Assembly (NCBI RefSeq): GCF_007641255.1
Contig: NZ_CP036259.1
Span: 3,350,501-3,414,500 of the forward strand
Reading direction: 5' to 3'
DNA: 64,000 nucleotides
DNA from: Sporomusa termitida
GTDB lineage: Bacteria > Bacillota > Negativicutes > Sporomusales > Sporomusaceae
Of this stretch, positions 1 to 10,903 are shown one piece after another. The first letter of the stretch is position 1. The number at the start of each line of letters is the position of its first letter. A program made the position numbers and the translations under genes. The notes below the pieces were generated by a model, which was not told where the DNA came from, searched no databases, and worked only from the letters and a program-made list of their open reading frames with translations.

Positions 1-2
1 AA

Positions 3-3000
3 AGTAAAATCGCTGAAGCACTAACATATTGGGAACGTCCTGACGGTGAAAGTAAAGTTAAATCCCGCATAAGAAATATTATTATTTTTAACGAGGAAAA
101 ACAAATAGCTCTTAAATTAGAACTTTTTTTTAATGATTATATTAAAAGTTCTAATTTAAAATCTGATGGGGATATTTCAATAAGTAACTCGGGTAAACGT
201 TTGTTGGTTAATTTAATTCACAAACCTCATACAACTACTTTTAGTAAAGTTATATATAAAGAAGATAATAATAATATAAAGCTTGAATTTAAAATTGCTA
301 TAGTAGAATGTTCAGCAAAAGTCTTGGAACAAATAAAAACAAAATTCTCTATTTATATGAAAGGGAAGGACAATTTCATTCATTTTCATTTTGATGAAAA
401 TGAATTTATCTTCAACCCCTCTGGTGTAATTGATAGCCATGATGCAATCGATTCTTTAGATTCAACTTTTGAGATAGATGATACGCAAAAACTTATTTTG
501 AAGAAAGCCGGAAATTTTGATATTGTAAATGAAGATAGTGATTATATAAAAATAAACCTTATTATTAATAGTTGCATGATTCCTTTAGCAATTGAAGATA
601 ATGTGACCCTTCCCACTGTAATTACTGGAATAAGTATGTGGAAGAAAAAGAGAGAACTTCAACTCAATTTTGAATATCAGTCTAATAAATTAATTCAAAG
701 AAACCATGAGTATTTTGCCAGAGATGACTTCAGAAAAAACCTTGAAAGAGAAAAGTTTATTATCGAAACTGGTGCTCTTCACTTTACGGAATTGGGAGAA
801 GAACTATTCCCAGAAGATGTGGAAATAGCTCCCGAATTAAAGGGATCATACGAACGCTTAATACAATATTACCAAATAACTGGATTGACCCCCAGTTTAG
901 CTCATTACGACGATTCCCTCGTCGCACTGACTCAAGATTATATTACAGAATATATTAAAGCTCTAAGTAGCATTGAAAACGGGACTTACATTACTTCTAT
1001 CAAAAAAGACCTTACTAAAATTGGGGTAATTACAAAGCTTGATGGGGAACAAGAAATACTTCTAACCCCTTTACATCCCCTTATGGTAGCGTATCAGTTA
1101 TTAATAAATAATAAGATCGGCAATGAAGAATTACCAGATGAATTACTAAAGAAATTGAATCCTGCGGCTCTATTACCATATATTCATGATTATAATGGAA
1201 AACTATATAAACCAATGGAGCAGACTCATTCCCCTGAATGGCTACTTTATGTTGATTCGGCTAAACAAAGATATAAAGGTTCTAGAAATTTTGTAGCAAA
1301 ATTAGTGCAAGAGAAAATAGAAGAATTTATGGATCACTTCTCTTATTTATTTAACTTAACCAGCAGAGCTCCTATAAAAATCAGTTTGGTCAACTTAGGT
1401 GATTGCAAGGAAATATTGCAAGGTATTTTTTTCTACTACATTAGTGCACTTCGAAAAAACCCTTCAATTGAAAATTTAATTACCATTGAATTATATATTT
1501 ATAGTGAACTTGATTCTATTAATGCATTTGAAGAAATATCCTTCTATGATGATATTTCAACTATAAAAGAAACTTTTAATTTAACATTTTCAGTTGGTAG
1601 TAGCAATAGTTTTTTTACTGAAGAAGATATCTTAAATATTTTTAGAGAAAAAGTGTATTTCTTTAAAAAGCACAAAAAAGAAGATATTTATGAATATGTC
1701 CATATAACCTTTTATGAAATGAATCAAGACACAAAAGGTACTAGCAGTAATATGGAAGATATATCTACTGGGGTAGCACTAGCCGGTATAGTCTCAGGTA
1801 TCCCTTCAATTTATTTAGGTGATTCTTATCGTACTGGCTTCGGCACCAAGCATCTTGAAAAGATAAATGACACTCCTCTTTTGATCATTGCAACACTGTT
1901 AAATGCATTGGAAAGAGTTATCGCAAGTGGTGACCCCTTTGACAACAAAAAATGTATAACCACAGCAATATTTGAAGATAGAAAAAAATCACTAGATAAG
2001 GTTTATGACACCTCTCACTGGATAACTTTTATAGACCCCAAAGTTGATTTAAACTTTTTTAAAAGTGATTTCAAAACAAAAGATCTACTGATTATTCATT
2101 ATAGTGACCAGTATACTTCATCCAGTGGTTATGATGCTATTACAGTAACAAGAAAGTCAAAACAATATCAAATGATAATAGAAGAATTCCTTCATACTAA
2201 ACAGTTAAATCCTGTAGATACAGCATCAGCTAAAATAATTGATTTTTTTAATGCTATAAATGGTAAATGGCTTTTACGTTTAATCTCTAGCAAAAATCAA
2301 ATGCCACGCGAAAAACTTAGTATTCTTTCCGCTATAAAAATATCTCTAGCATACTTTTATCATCCTGACATTATATGGGTTCCTATTTCACTTGAAGAAA
2401 TATTACGCGTTTCCGGTGGGGCTGGTTTAAGTAAGAATGGTGGTTTATTCTCTATTAAAAACCTCAAAGGTTCGGGAAACTATTCCGATGATATATTGCT
2501 GATAGGCGTTCATGTTTATGGTACCGAAATAAACGTTTATTACTATCCTATAGAAGTAAAAATCGGCAACAATGCGCTAGGAGTAAAAGAAAAGGCTGTA
2601 GAGCAAGCCAACAAAACCAGAGATCTTATAGAAAAATTTCTAATTGAAACTGAAAACGAAAGTAACCCTATGACTAAGAAATTATATCGTAATTTTTTAG
2701 TGCAATTAATGATTGTTAGTGCAGAGAAAATGAAACTGTACAATATATGGCCTGAACAAAATTGGGATATGATTTTAAACAGTACGGTTAGAGCTCAACT
2801 TCTAAATGACAGTTACACTATTAGTAGTGATCATGATATCTTTATCGGCCGAGGCGCCGTACTATCCTTTAAGAAAGATATATATTTCAATGAACATCCA
2901 ATTATCAAAGATAATATTCTGATTCTTGAATTCTCGGAGCAGGCTGGTTATAACCATATTACCATTAATATCGAAGAGCTAAAAAATAAGTTCCTTAATG

Positions 3001-4322
3001 GAAAAAATGACTTTGACCCTGCTACATTGTTTTGCAACACATTTAGGCTTAAAAATAAGCCAGAAGCATTAGCTAACGTTTCTGAATCTGGTTCTAATAA
3101 TGATAATCATCATATCTCCTCTGCAGTTTTTTTGATGCAACAGCGTCAAAAAACTGCAATACAGCCATTACAAGTTGTGTTTGGAACTCAAACTGATACT
3201 AGCCAGCCTTTAATTTGGTATCCTACCGATACTAATAAAACATCTCATACAAATACCGGTATTATTGGGACCATGGGGACGGGTAAAACACAGTTTACAA
3301 AATCCTTAATTACACAACTCTACCAAAACCAACACGATAATGTGAATAGTAAACCTATAGGTATCTTAATCTTTGATTACAAAGGCGATTATGTTGATGA
3401 AAATTTTCGGAAAGCTACTAATGCTACTATTCTTGATTTATTTCACTTACCTTATAACCCCCTAGCATTATTCGTAACTAAAGATTCAAGGCCTCTATTG
3501 CCATTGCACACAGCTAATATGCTTAAAGAAACCATTTCTAATGCTTTTCACTTAGGTCCTAAGCAGGAAATGTTATTAAGAGAAATTATTATGGATACCT
3601 ATGAAAGACAAGGGATAAAAAAGGCAGTTTCGTCCACATGGACCAATCCGCCCCCAACATTAAACGACGTTTTTGGTCTCTATTTTTCGAGAGAAGATAT
3701 AAAAGAAGATGTTTTATACGCATCCCTGCGTAATTTAGCTGATTTTGAACTCTTTGAACCTGATGTCAATAAGACAAAACCATTATTTGATATTATAACT
3801 GGGGTCACAGTAATAAAACTCTCAGGATATGATGAGAGCATTCAAAATCTTGTAGTGGCCATATCTTTAGATATTCTCTACACTCAAATGTTAATCGCTG
3901 GAGAAAGTGAGACCCAAGATGAATATCGTCAATTAACAAAAATGATCTTAGTAGATGAAGCTGATAACTTTTTAAGCAAAAATTTTAATTCTTTAAAAAA
4001 ACTTCTAAAAGAAGGACGTATGTTTGGTGTTGGAACAATACTGTCTACTCAATTTTTAAGCCACTTCTCAACAACAGATAATGATTATGCAAACTATATT
4101 TCAACTTGGGTGGTCCATAATGTATCTGACTTAAACGCTAAAGATATAAAGTATATTTTTAATACCAGTAGCAAAGTTGAAGAAGATAATATTTCTTCCA
4201 AGATTAAGCGGCTTGAGAAGCATCAGAGTCTAATTAAATTTCCACATATAAATAAGCCCCTGCATTGTAAAGATAAACCATTCTGGCAGTTAATACAAGA
4301 GAGTGTAGACATTTCAGAATAA
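3..4322 (+). CDS. dptH: DptH, phosphorothioation-dependent restriction ATPase (5' end outside window)
   Basis: The frame is open from base 3 with no stop, so the gene begins left of the window and about 1,439 codons are visible. DptH works with DptF and DptG to restrict DNA that lacks the phosphorothioate mark made by the Dnd proteins. The C-terminal third is a HerA/FtsK-like P-loop ATPase. The Walker A motif GTMGTGKTQFTKSL lies near base 3270, followed by GILIFDYKGDY, and the Walker B segment ILVDEADNF is near base 3950. The large N-terminal part has no motif I can name. It is encoded convergently to the dnd operon, and dptF and dptG are probably just left of the window. The stop is at 4320-4322. 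The family call rests on the ATPase motifs, the length and the dnd neighbourhood. Confidence 0.88.
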   Translation, partial: SKIAEALTYWERPDGESKVKSRIRNIIIFNEEKQIALKLELFFNDYIKSSNLKSDGDISISNSGKRLLVNLIHKPHTTTFSKVIYKEDNNNIKLEFKIAIVECSAKVLEQIKTKFSIYMKGKDNFIHFHFDENEFIFNPSGVIDSHDAIDSLDSTFEIDDTQKLILKKAGNFDIVNEDSDYIKINLIINSCMIPLAIEDNVTLPTVITGISMWKKKRELQLNFEYQSNKLIQRNHEYFARDDFRKNLEREKFIIETGALHFTELGEELFPEDVEIAPELKGSYERLIQYYQITGLTPSLAHYDDSLVALTQDYITEYIKALSSIENGTYITSIKKDLTKIGVITKLDGEQEILLTPLHPLMVAYQLLINNKIGNEELPDELLKKLNPAALLPYIHDYNGKLYKPMEQTHSPEWLLYVDSAKQRYKGSRNFVAKLVQEKIEEFMDHFSYLFNLTSRAPIKISLVNLGDCKEILQGIFFYYISALRKNPSIENLITIELYIYSELDSINAFEEISFYDDISTIKETFNLTFSVGSSNSFFTEEDILNIFREKVYFFKKHKKEDIYEYVHITFYEMNQDTKGTSSNMEDISTGVALAGIVSGIPSIYLGDSYRTGFGTKHLEKINDTPLLIIATLLNALERVIASGDPFDNKKCITTAIFEDRKKSLDKVYDTSHWITFIDPKVDLNFFKSDFKTKDLLIIHYSDQYTSSSGYDAITVTRKSKQYQMIIEEFLHTKQLNPVDTASAKIIDFFNAINGKWLLRLISSKNQMPREKLSILSAIKISLAYFYHPDIIWVPISLEEILRVSGGAGLSKNGGLFSIKNLKGSGNYSDDILLIGVHVYGTEINVYYYPIEVKIGNNALGVKEKAVEQANKTRDLIEKFLIETENESNPMTKKLYRNFLVQLMIVSAEKMKLYNIWPEQNWDMILNSTVRAQLLNDSYTISSDHDIFIGRGAVLSFKKDIYFNEHPIIKDNILILEFSEQAGYNHITINIEELKNKFLNGKNDFDPATLFCNTFRLKNKPEALANVSESGSNNDNHHISSAVFLMQQRQKTAIQPLQVVFGTQTDTSQPLIWYPTDTNKTSHTNTGIIGTMGTGKTQFTKSLITQLYQNQHDNVNSKPIGILIFDYKGDYVDENFRKATNATILDLFHLPYNPLALFVTKDSRPLLPLHTANMLKETISNAFHLGPKQEMLLREIIMDTYERQGIKKAVSSTWTNPPPTLNDVFGLYFSREDIKEDVLYASLRNLADFELFEPDVNKTKPLFDIITGVTVIKLSGYDESIQNLVVAISLDILYTQMLIAGESETQDEYRQLTKMILVDEADNFLSKNFNSLKKLLKEGRMFGVGTILSTQFLSHFSTTDNDYANYISTWVVHNVSDLNAKDIKYIFNTSSKVEEDNISSKIKRLEKHQSLIKFPHINKPLHCKDKPFWQLIQESVDISE

Positions 4323-4603
4323 CTATTTATTGTGAACCATTATTTTTAAAAATCAATTAAGGTTATAATAAACATTGATAATAATTATTTGTTTTCAATA
4401 ATTAGGAAACTAGAATATTACGAGTAAATTGAATATCACATTGCCAGGATTGCACAGGCTAATCGCTAGGGAATCCCTGATTAAGACTTCTGACTTCAAA
4501 GTAATATTGAAATAGGATTAGCATCTCTGAGGGAAGGCATACATAACGACTAACGTATAGGCTGCACTCACAATACAGTAACTTACAAAAGAAGGTGAAT
4601 TTT
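4323..4603. other. Intergenic region between dptH and KAP gene
   Basis: This 281-base gap has no credible ORF. It contains a small hairpin around 4459-4492, in which CTAATC pairs with GATTA around an AGGG/CCCT inner stem. A possible ribosome site, GAAGG, lies at 4591-4595 just before the KAP gene. I recognise no known RNA family here. Confidence 0.4.
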
Positions 4604-5397
4604 ATGCCTGCAACTAACTTTATTAATGACTGTATAAGTGAATCTGATTACTTGGGTTATCTACCTTATATTAAAGCTTTTGAATATATAATTTGTAATC
4701 ATAATGAACTAATGAGTTTACCTGTTGTTTTCGGTGTCCATGGAAAATGGGGTGTAGGAAAATCAACATTCTTGAGCTTAATAAAAAAAAATCTAGATTT
4801 AACAAATAAATTCTTTACGATTGAGCTCAACCCATGGGAGTATGGGAATGATAATAATTTTGTTGCAACATTTTTGACTAAATTATACAAAGAAACAGAA
4901 AGTCATTTATGTAATAATGAGAAAAAACAAGAAGATATTATTTCCACACTTTTTAAATTAATATTAAAACCTTTTAAAATTACAGCAGACCTACAATTAG
5001 CAAAGGTTGAATATGATTTTAATAAGTTAAACTTTCCAAGCCAAAAACAAATTATAGATGATTTTATTACGGAAAATTTTGCAAAAAAAGAAACCATAAA
5101 ATTTATATTAAATGCAGAAATTTTCGAAACAAAAAAAGTTATAATTTTTATTGATGATTTAGATAGATGCCCCGCCGATAAAGTTATGGAAGTAATTGAG
5201 TCTATTAAACTAGTATTAAATTCTAGAAACTGTATCTTCTTTCTTGGATGTGATAAAGAGTATTTAGAAAATGCACTGTCGCTAAAGTATAAAGACTTTA
5301 TTCAGTTCTGTCAACGCCGGATTAAAAATGACCGAATCGCCGGTTGAAAAATGACCCACTCGCCGGAAGTAAAAACGCCGGAGCCCGTAACCGCCGA

Positions 5398-6192
5398 TCA
5401 AGATATCGCCGGTTTGTCCGCTGCATGGATGTCAGCCGGTGGCACCGTTTTTACGCCGGTCTTCAATCTATCCCTGAGTCTATAAGTGTCTCCGCGAATG
5501 TTGATGACATGGGCATGATGCAGTAACCGGTCCAGCAAGGCCGTTGCAATTACGGTGTCGCTCATTAATTCGCCCCAGTCGCTAAAGAACTTGTTGCTAG
5601 TAAGTATTATGCTGCCCTTCTCGTAGCGTGAGCAGATTAGCTGGAACATTAACTCCGCTGCCTCGCGGTCGAGCTGCGCATACCCAACCTCATCAATGAT
5701 CAGTATGGCTGGCCTTGTGTAGACCCTCCATCGCCGGTCCAGTTTACCGGTCAGCATGGCTTTTTTCAAATCAGCAATGAGCTGAGCCAAGCTGACGAAA
5801 TATACTGTGAGGCCTGCTCTGAGCGCCTCAACCGCCAGGCCAACGGCAAGATGGGTCTTACCCACACCAGGCGGACCGAGAAACACTACATTTTCTCGCC
5901 GTGCCGCAAAGGCTAGTGTTGCCAGTTCTTTCATTTGTCTGCTATCTATGCCTGGCTGAAAGTTGAAATCGAAATCATCCAGTGTTTTACGGTGCGGAAG
6001 ACGAGATAATTTCATCCTTGTTTCTTCGCTGCGCCGTTTACGCTCGGCGTTCTCTACTTCGAGAAGCCCTCCGAGGAATGATAAATAAGTTAGTTCACTG
6101 TGAGCCGCAGCCTAGCCGTGCATCCAGCAGCTCAGATGCCGTGCTAAGTCCCAGTTCTTTTAAAGGTCACGGGTGTGTTCCAGTTCTATCAT
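5398..6192 (-). pseudogene. istB: IS21 helper ATPase IstB, frameshifted near its start
   Basis: IstB is the DnaA/DnaC-like AAA+ ATPase that assists IstA in target choice. The ATG at 6190-6192 overlaps the istA stop. The first 60 or so codons contain two one-base losses, one near 6155-6165 and one near 6110. From about 6105 the frame is clean to the stop, with Walker A VVFLGPPGVGKTHLA and Walker B ILIIDEVGYAQLD. The open part from ATG 6015 is 205 codons; intact IstB is usually about 250. Confidence 0.85.
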
Positions 6193-7412
6193 CAGATCAC
6201 CCCGGCAACCCTGTCATACAAGCTGAGCGGCCTGATTTCAACCGTCGGGTTGTCCGTCTGCTTCGCATACGAAAACGGGGCTGCCATCCCATTTCTTTCT
6301 GCCAATCCTTCATACTGGCCTTTGAGCCAGACGATTCTGCCCGATGTATATACCACTTTATGATGGGCGATTCTCACTTCGCCGTCATAAGCCTCAAATT
6401 TGTCACCGGAAATTCGCACTCTGACTTCACGTCCGCTATACTGCCAAGGTACGCCGTATTTAGCTCCATCAAAGCTGACAAAACCATCGCGCGTCACTTT
6501 TCGCAGTTCCCAGCGATAGTTATCGCGAACCGCTTTATCCGGTAGAGGCAGGAGCGGCTCCTTCTGTAAAGCATGAAGTGGTATTTCGCCCGTAGTACCA
6601 TGTGGTTTGCTATCCACTTTACGGCACCACTCCAGTGCCTGAAGATTCAGGTCGTCAACATCCAGAAACTGTCTGCCTGGAAGGAAGTTGTTTTTTTTAC
6701 ATAGTCCACAAGCCGTTCTACCTTACCTTTTTAGTCTGAGGCCTTCTCGGCCGACAAACTTTGGTAGGAAGCCCATATCGGCGGCAAAATCCTCAAAGCG
6801 CTTATTCCAGAGCGGCTTGCCGGCCTCGCTGCCATCAATGACTGTCTTCATCCTGTCAGTGAGAACAACCTGGGGAACACCGCCGAAATATTCGAAGGCG
6901 TTTACCATGCAGCGAAGCAGGCTGTAGAAATCGCAGCGTTTCGTGAACTCCACATACTTACTTCTTGAGCTACCCATGATCATCACGAATACCGGCGTTT
7001 TATGAACGATGCCATGCTCATCCAGGTAGTGAGTGATGCCCCAGTCCATCTGAGCCTGTTTACCGGGAGGGGTTTCATATCGCCTTACCGCCGGTGAATT
7101 CCTTGCTGGACGCATGTCCTTCACATAGTCCTTAAGGATGGTAATGCCGCCTGTATAACCAAGGTTTTGTAGGTGTTCATAGATTACTACACAGTTGAAT
7201 ATGCCGTTTTGTACCATTTCGTCGATTATGGACTTAAATGGATCGAGTTTAGAAGGCCTTGTCCGACCTTTCAGCCGGTGCTGTCCTGTATCACCGGCAG
7301 CATATTTCTTTGCCGTATTTTTCGATATACCTAATTCTTTGCCAATTGTATACGGGGATTGACCCGCCAAAGCTTTTTGCCGTATCATAAGTATTAGCCC
7401 ACTCCTTAACAT
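6192..7412 (-). pseudogene. istA: IS21 transposase IstA, frameshifted
   Basis: The N-terminal piece (6723-7412, 229 codons) has a helix-turn-helix (YTIGKELGISKNTAKKYA) and the start of the DDE integrase core (KQAQMDWG, then VVLTDRMKTVI). The frame breaks near 6722. The text continues as GKVERLVDYVK, breaks again at an A8 tract (6691-6698), and resumes to the stop at 6192-6194. The stop overlaps the istB start (TGATG), as is usual in IS21. A normal IstA would need at least two single-base corrections here. Confidence 0.85.
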
Positions 7413-8749
7413 TTGCTACCTCCTGGTGATCTTGTCAATCCCCATGGTAGCTTATGATTTTGGTGTGGGTCAATTTCTTTTCGGCTCTATGGGTCAATTA
7501 TATCCCGGCGGTGACAGTTCCAACAAGAAGAAGATCAAAATGATTTTTTAGAAACTAATAAACATCCCTATAAAAGCAGTTTAAGTAAATTCGCCAGAGA
7601 ATATCTAGAAAAAATAATTCAAATACCTTTTAATATTCCACCGCTTAACACAGATGGAATTGCTACTTTTATAAGTTATTTAATACAGCCAAAGCAATAT
7701 ATTTCAGCAAACTTTAAAGAATTCAATAAAAATTATTATGAAGAATTTAAAAATAAATTACCCCAAAAAACTTATAACGCAACTTATTGTAAAGGCAAAT
7801 ATAAATCTGAGACGAATAAAACGTATCCTTAACTTAATTTTTTCTAAACTATGTTTTTATTAAATTCAAATACAAAAAATGCTATATTTAATAATAATTA
7901 CATTGATTTAGATTTATTAAACTTTCTGGGCTTTATAAAAGATGTTGAACAAGATTTCTATAGATCTTTTATTTTTCTAATACTATTATTTGTAAACATA
8001 TCTTTAGAAACTGTTATCTGGTACAAAATAATAACAATGAAGATAATAATGATGACGAATTTAAACATATCGATACATATGTTTTACCACCTAGCATTAT
8101 TGATTATTTTAAACTTTTTTTTGAATGGTCAAATATAACTTCCAATGAATTACTTGAGCAAAAAACTAATAAACATAGAAACTTATATTAGTGTGAGTAA
8201 TACAACAACTTTAGAAGAATACAAAGAAAAAGATTGGGGAAGTATTGGTGAAATTAGATCCGAAATAACTAATAAAAAAGTTGCTGTATTTCTAAACAGG
8301 CTACCGAATAGCGAAATTATTCAGGATTTTGTTATATGGTTTTTTGAGAATATTTATGACAGGTCATACCATGCAATTGGACTGCAACGTAATATACATT
8401 TATATAAAAAATCTTCTGAGGGCTCTTTCGATATTGACAAAGATTTTTTATTTAGACTAGAATTTAACGATAAAGAAGGTAATCTTTATTTGCGTTTTGA
8501 GCGTGGAAATTTAAAAACTGCTTTAAGCGAAAATCTTGACATATTAAAGCAAATAAAAACATATAATAGAAGTAAAAAACATATTGTATTACATAGTGAT
8601 ATAAATAATGACATCTTAAATAATATAAAAATTAATTTGAAAAAATTGGTACAAAACTTACCTTGAAAAACTAATAATTCTTCTACTCTACGTATATCGG
8701 ATTCTGAAGACAATTTTGACAATAAATAATGGATATTCAGTTGCGGCGG

Positions 8750-9420
8750 AGCCGCAGTTCCGGAGGTTTAGAAACCACCTGTCTGGAAATGGAAACCGCA
8801 CTGAATAATCCACTCGCTGAAGCTTTTACCTATTATCTTAACCATTCGCCGCCCAATTGCTCATACCAGCTTTCCAGGCGGAACTGAGAGCAAAAGACGA
8901 CAGTAGCGGATTTTTTACAGTGCTTATGAAAAAGTTCAAAGATATTCTTGCTTTCACATTCTGGGAGTTTTAGGAGCAGCCATTCATCCAGGATGAGCAA
9001 CATTGGCTTAGTATATTTTCTAACGTTTTTTTGTAGCATCCTTCTGATCTTGCAATTTCAAGATCAAAAAGCAGATCCGGAAGCCTGACATATTGACTGA
9101 ATACATACTGCTTGCAAGCCTCCGTCCCAAAAGCGCTGTCGTCCAATGGACATGAGATGTTCAGCGCCCTAGTTCTATTGATGACTCGCTTGACTGTTTA
9201 CTTAGACATTGCTGCTGTAGGCAAATGTTCTGCTGACTAAATCCCAGATTTGCAATCTAGGATCCCACGGTACTTGGTCATTTGCTGACCTCCTCCAAAT
9301 GCATTTTACACCAGTAGGGGCATAAATACATTATATAGGAGGACCTGCCAGGCTGTTCCACCTCTGGTATCACGGTTTCTATTTAGCCGGAATCGCAGGT
9401 TCCTACGACCGGACTGGCGT
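8750..9420 (-). pseudogene. Remnant of a second IS21-type element (istA start joined to istB end)
   Basis: Reading the minus strand from about 9283 gives MTKYRGILDCKSGI and TVKRVINRTRALNIS, which resemble an IstA N-terminus with stops. The text then passes into LLFDLEIARSEG and, after a frameshift, the IstB-like stretch KYTKPMLLILDEWLLLKL (8833-9039). Most of istA is therefore deleted. The segment 9300-9420 looks like the outer end of the element. No intact transposase remains. Confidence 0.65.
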
Positions 9421-9507
9421 GTATTCAGGTCCGGAATACTACAATACTCAATATACTCAATTGCAGGGCCTGCAAAAGCTGAAGATTCAGTTGAAGCTTA
9501 CTTTTGA

Positions 9508-9674
9508 AATTTATTATCTGCGAAAAGTAAGGACACTCTCGATTGGGACACAATTAATAAATTAGCAAGTAAAATCCTGAGTTTAGGAAATTCATTGTTT
9601 CAGTAAATGATTCATATATTAATAATATTCATAAAGAGAACTACGAAAGGATTCTTGATGCTGACGTTCTTTAA
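9508..9674 (+). pseudogene. 3' remnant of an unrecognised gene
   Basis: An open stretch from 9508 (LSAKSKDTLDWDTINKLASK) changes frame near 9590. It continues as KFIVSVNDSYINNIHKENY and ends at TAA 9672-9674, immediately before a strong terminator. The AT-rich composition matches the dnd/dpt genes, so it could be the tail of a lost defence gene cut off by the IS21 remnant. I cannot name the family. Confidence 0.35.
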
Positions 9675-9684
9675 GATAGATTTT

Positions 9685-9720
9685 AAAAAGTATGTACAAG
9701 CTAGCTTGTACATACTTTTT
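9685..9720. terminator. Bidirectional terminator at the end of the dnd operon
   Basis: This is a perfect 36-base palindrome with arms AAAAAGTATGTACAAGC and its complement around GCTAGC. It has a T-run on both strands, and the dndA stop codon (9701-9703) lies inside it. It should stop the dnd operon on the minus strand and whatever gene once ended at 9674 on the plus strand. Confidence 0.85.
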
Positions 9721-10903
9721 TTATGAATTCATTAATATCATTTTCTTTTTCGTTTTTTGATATAGTGACTCTAAATGTATTTGAAGTAGCTGCACCTCGC
9801 CCTATCGCCTTCAATACATATGAAGGCTCGTCAGCAGAACATGCCGATCCAGTTGACATAGCCACATCATCTTTTATCTTTTTTATAAACAATTCATTAC
9901 TTAACCCTGGAATCGTAAAACTTATTACTCCTGGAATCTTTTCCGTCGGATGGCCATTAAATTGAATACTTGGGAAGTTAGTTAGAAGCTCCTCTTTGAG
10001 CTTTTTTTCTAGTTGTAGTATATGTGGAATATAGGTATCTTTATCTCTTTTTGCTATCTCCGCTGCCTTTCCAAAGCCAACAATATTATGAACGGAAAGT
10101 GTGCCCGCTCTATAACCCTCCTCCTGACTCCCACCATGTATAAGAGCTGTCAGCAGGGGCTTCAGGCCATATTTATCCTTTCGAATATATAAGGCCCCTA
10201 TTCCCTTTGGCCCAAAGATTTTATGCGCTGAGAAAGATAAAAAATCAATCGGAGTTTCCTTGACATCAATATTAACTTTTCCTAATACTTGTGTTGCATC
10301 TGAGTGAAATAACATACTCCTTTCCCGAAATAATTCTGCAAACTCTGTTACTGAGTTAAGCGTACCAATTTCATTATTACCCCATATTATCGAAACTAAA
10401 GTAGTACTTTCCCTCATTGAATTTTCCAAAGTTTCCTTTTCAACTTGTCCGTAAGCATTTACTGGAAGGAAACTCACCTCATATCCTCTATCTATTATCT
10501 TATTCGCCCTTCTTCCAGGTCTAAAGCGATTCATTTCCTTATTCATGATTGCAGTGTCAAAGCCGGCTAGAAATTGACAAGTCTGGAGTACAGATTTATG
10601 CTCGACTGATGATGTGAGTATATGATTTCCTTTGTTCTCAACGTGCTTTTTGTAGTCGGCAACTCCCTTAATAACCATATTATTACTTTCAGACGCACAA
10701 CTCGTAAAGATAATTTCGTCAGGATCTGCATTTATTAACTCAGCCAGTTTTGCGCGGCTCTCTTCCACTGCTCTCCGAGCATTTTCAGCGAGCAAGTAAT
10801 ATTTGCTGGAAGGATTTCCATATTCTTCTTCTAAATATGGAAGCATTGCGGTCTTCACTTCGGGATCAATCGGAGTTGTTGCACTATTATCAAGATAAAT
10901 CAT
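9701..10903 (-). CDS. dndA: DndA/IscS-type cysteine desulfurase
   Basis: This PLP enzyme takes sulfur from L-cysteine and delivers it to DndC for DNA phosphorothioation. The 400-aa protein begins MIYLDNSATTPIDPEV. It has the PLP-binding lysine in SFSAHKIFGPKG and the catalytic cysteine in STGSACSADEPS. It is the last gene of dndBCDEA, and its ATG overlaps the dndE stop (ATGA). An extra stretch of roughly 20 residues after QFLAGFDTA (MNKEMNRFRPGRRANKI) is not typical of IscS proteins. A housekeeping IscS paralogue would look similar, but the position in the operon argues for the DndA role. Confidence 0.9.
   Translation of the reverse strand: MIYLDNSATTPIDPEVKTAMLPYLEEEYGNPSSKYYLLAENARRAVEESRAKLAELINADPDEIIFTSCASESNNMVIKGVADYKKHVENKGNHILTSSVEHKSVLQTCQFLAGFDTAIMNKEMNRFRPGRRANKIIDRGYEVSFLPVNAYGQVEKETLENSMRESTTLVSIIWGNNEIGTLNSVTEFAELFRERSMLFHSDATQVLGKVNIDVKETPIDFLSFSAHKIFGPKGIGALYIRKDKYGLKPLLTALIHGGSQEEGYRAGTLSVHNIVGFGKAAEIAKRDKDTYIPHILQLEKKLKEELLTNFPSIQFNGHPTEKIPGVISFTIPGLSNELFIKKIKDDVAMSTGSACSADEPSYVLKAIGRGAATSNTFRVTISKNEKENDINEFIKKVCTS

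Larger units (their letters stand above)
5309..7516 (-). mobile_element. IS21-family insertion sequence in the KAP gene
   Basis: The element is 2,208 bp. Its ends form an imperfect inverted repeat: TGTCAACGCCGG on the left, and TGTCACCGCCGG when the right end is read inward. It is flanked by the direct duplication GTTC at 5305-5308 and 7517-7520, which fits the short duplications made by IS21 elements. It carries istA and istB on the minus strand, and both are frameshifted. Its GC content is clearly higher than that of the surrounding KAP gene. Confidence 0.9.
4604..8666 (+). pseudogene. KAP-family P-loop NTPase, split by IS21 and frameshifted
   Basis: The start is ATG 4604, with GAAGG at 4591-4595. 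KAP NTPases are large, often membrane-associated ATPases seen in phage-defence loci. The Walker A motif GVHGKWGVGKST and the Walker B motif VIIFIDDLDRCPADK are both in the first 235 codons. The IS21 element (5309-7516) then interrupts the gene. Removing it with one 4-bp GTTC duplication rejoins the frame exactly (KDFIQF to QQEEDQ at 7521), and the text continues with the KAP-like segment YLEKIIQIPFNIPPL. Downstream the frame shifts near 7765-7770 (A6), near 7855, near 7965 and near 8160-8165 (A6). The last open piece, 8145-8666, is most simply the C-terminus of the same gene, although I cannot assign it by motif. The gene is inactive as written. Confidence 0.75.

Noticed and set aside
8145-8666. 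Separate gene of 173 aa after the KAP NTPase
   Set aside because: It begins inside the upstream KAP text at an A6 tract where a one-base change joins the frames, and it lacks a ribosome site. It is better read as the C-terminal part of the same broken gene.
9701-10903. Housekeeping IscS instead of DndA
   Set aside because: The gene overlaps dndE by four bases, is last in the dnd operon and shares its AT-rich composition, and no iscU or iron-sulfur genes are nearby.
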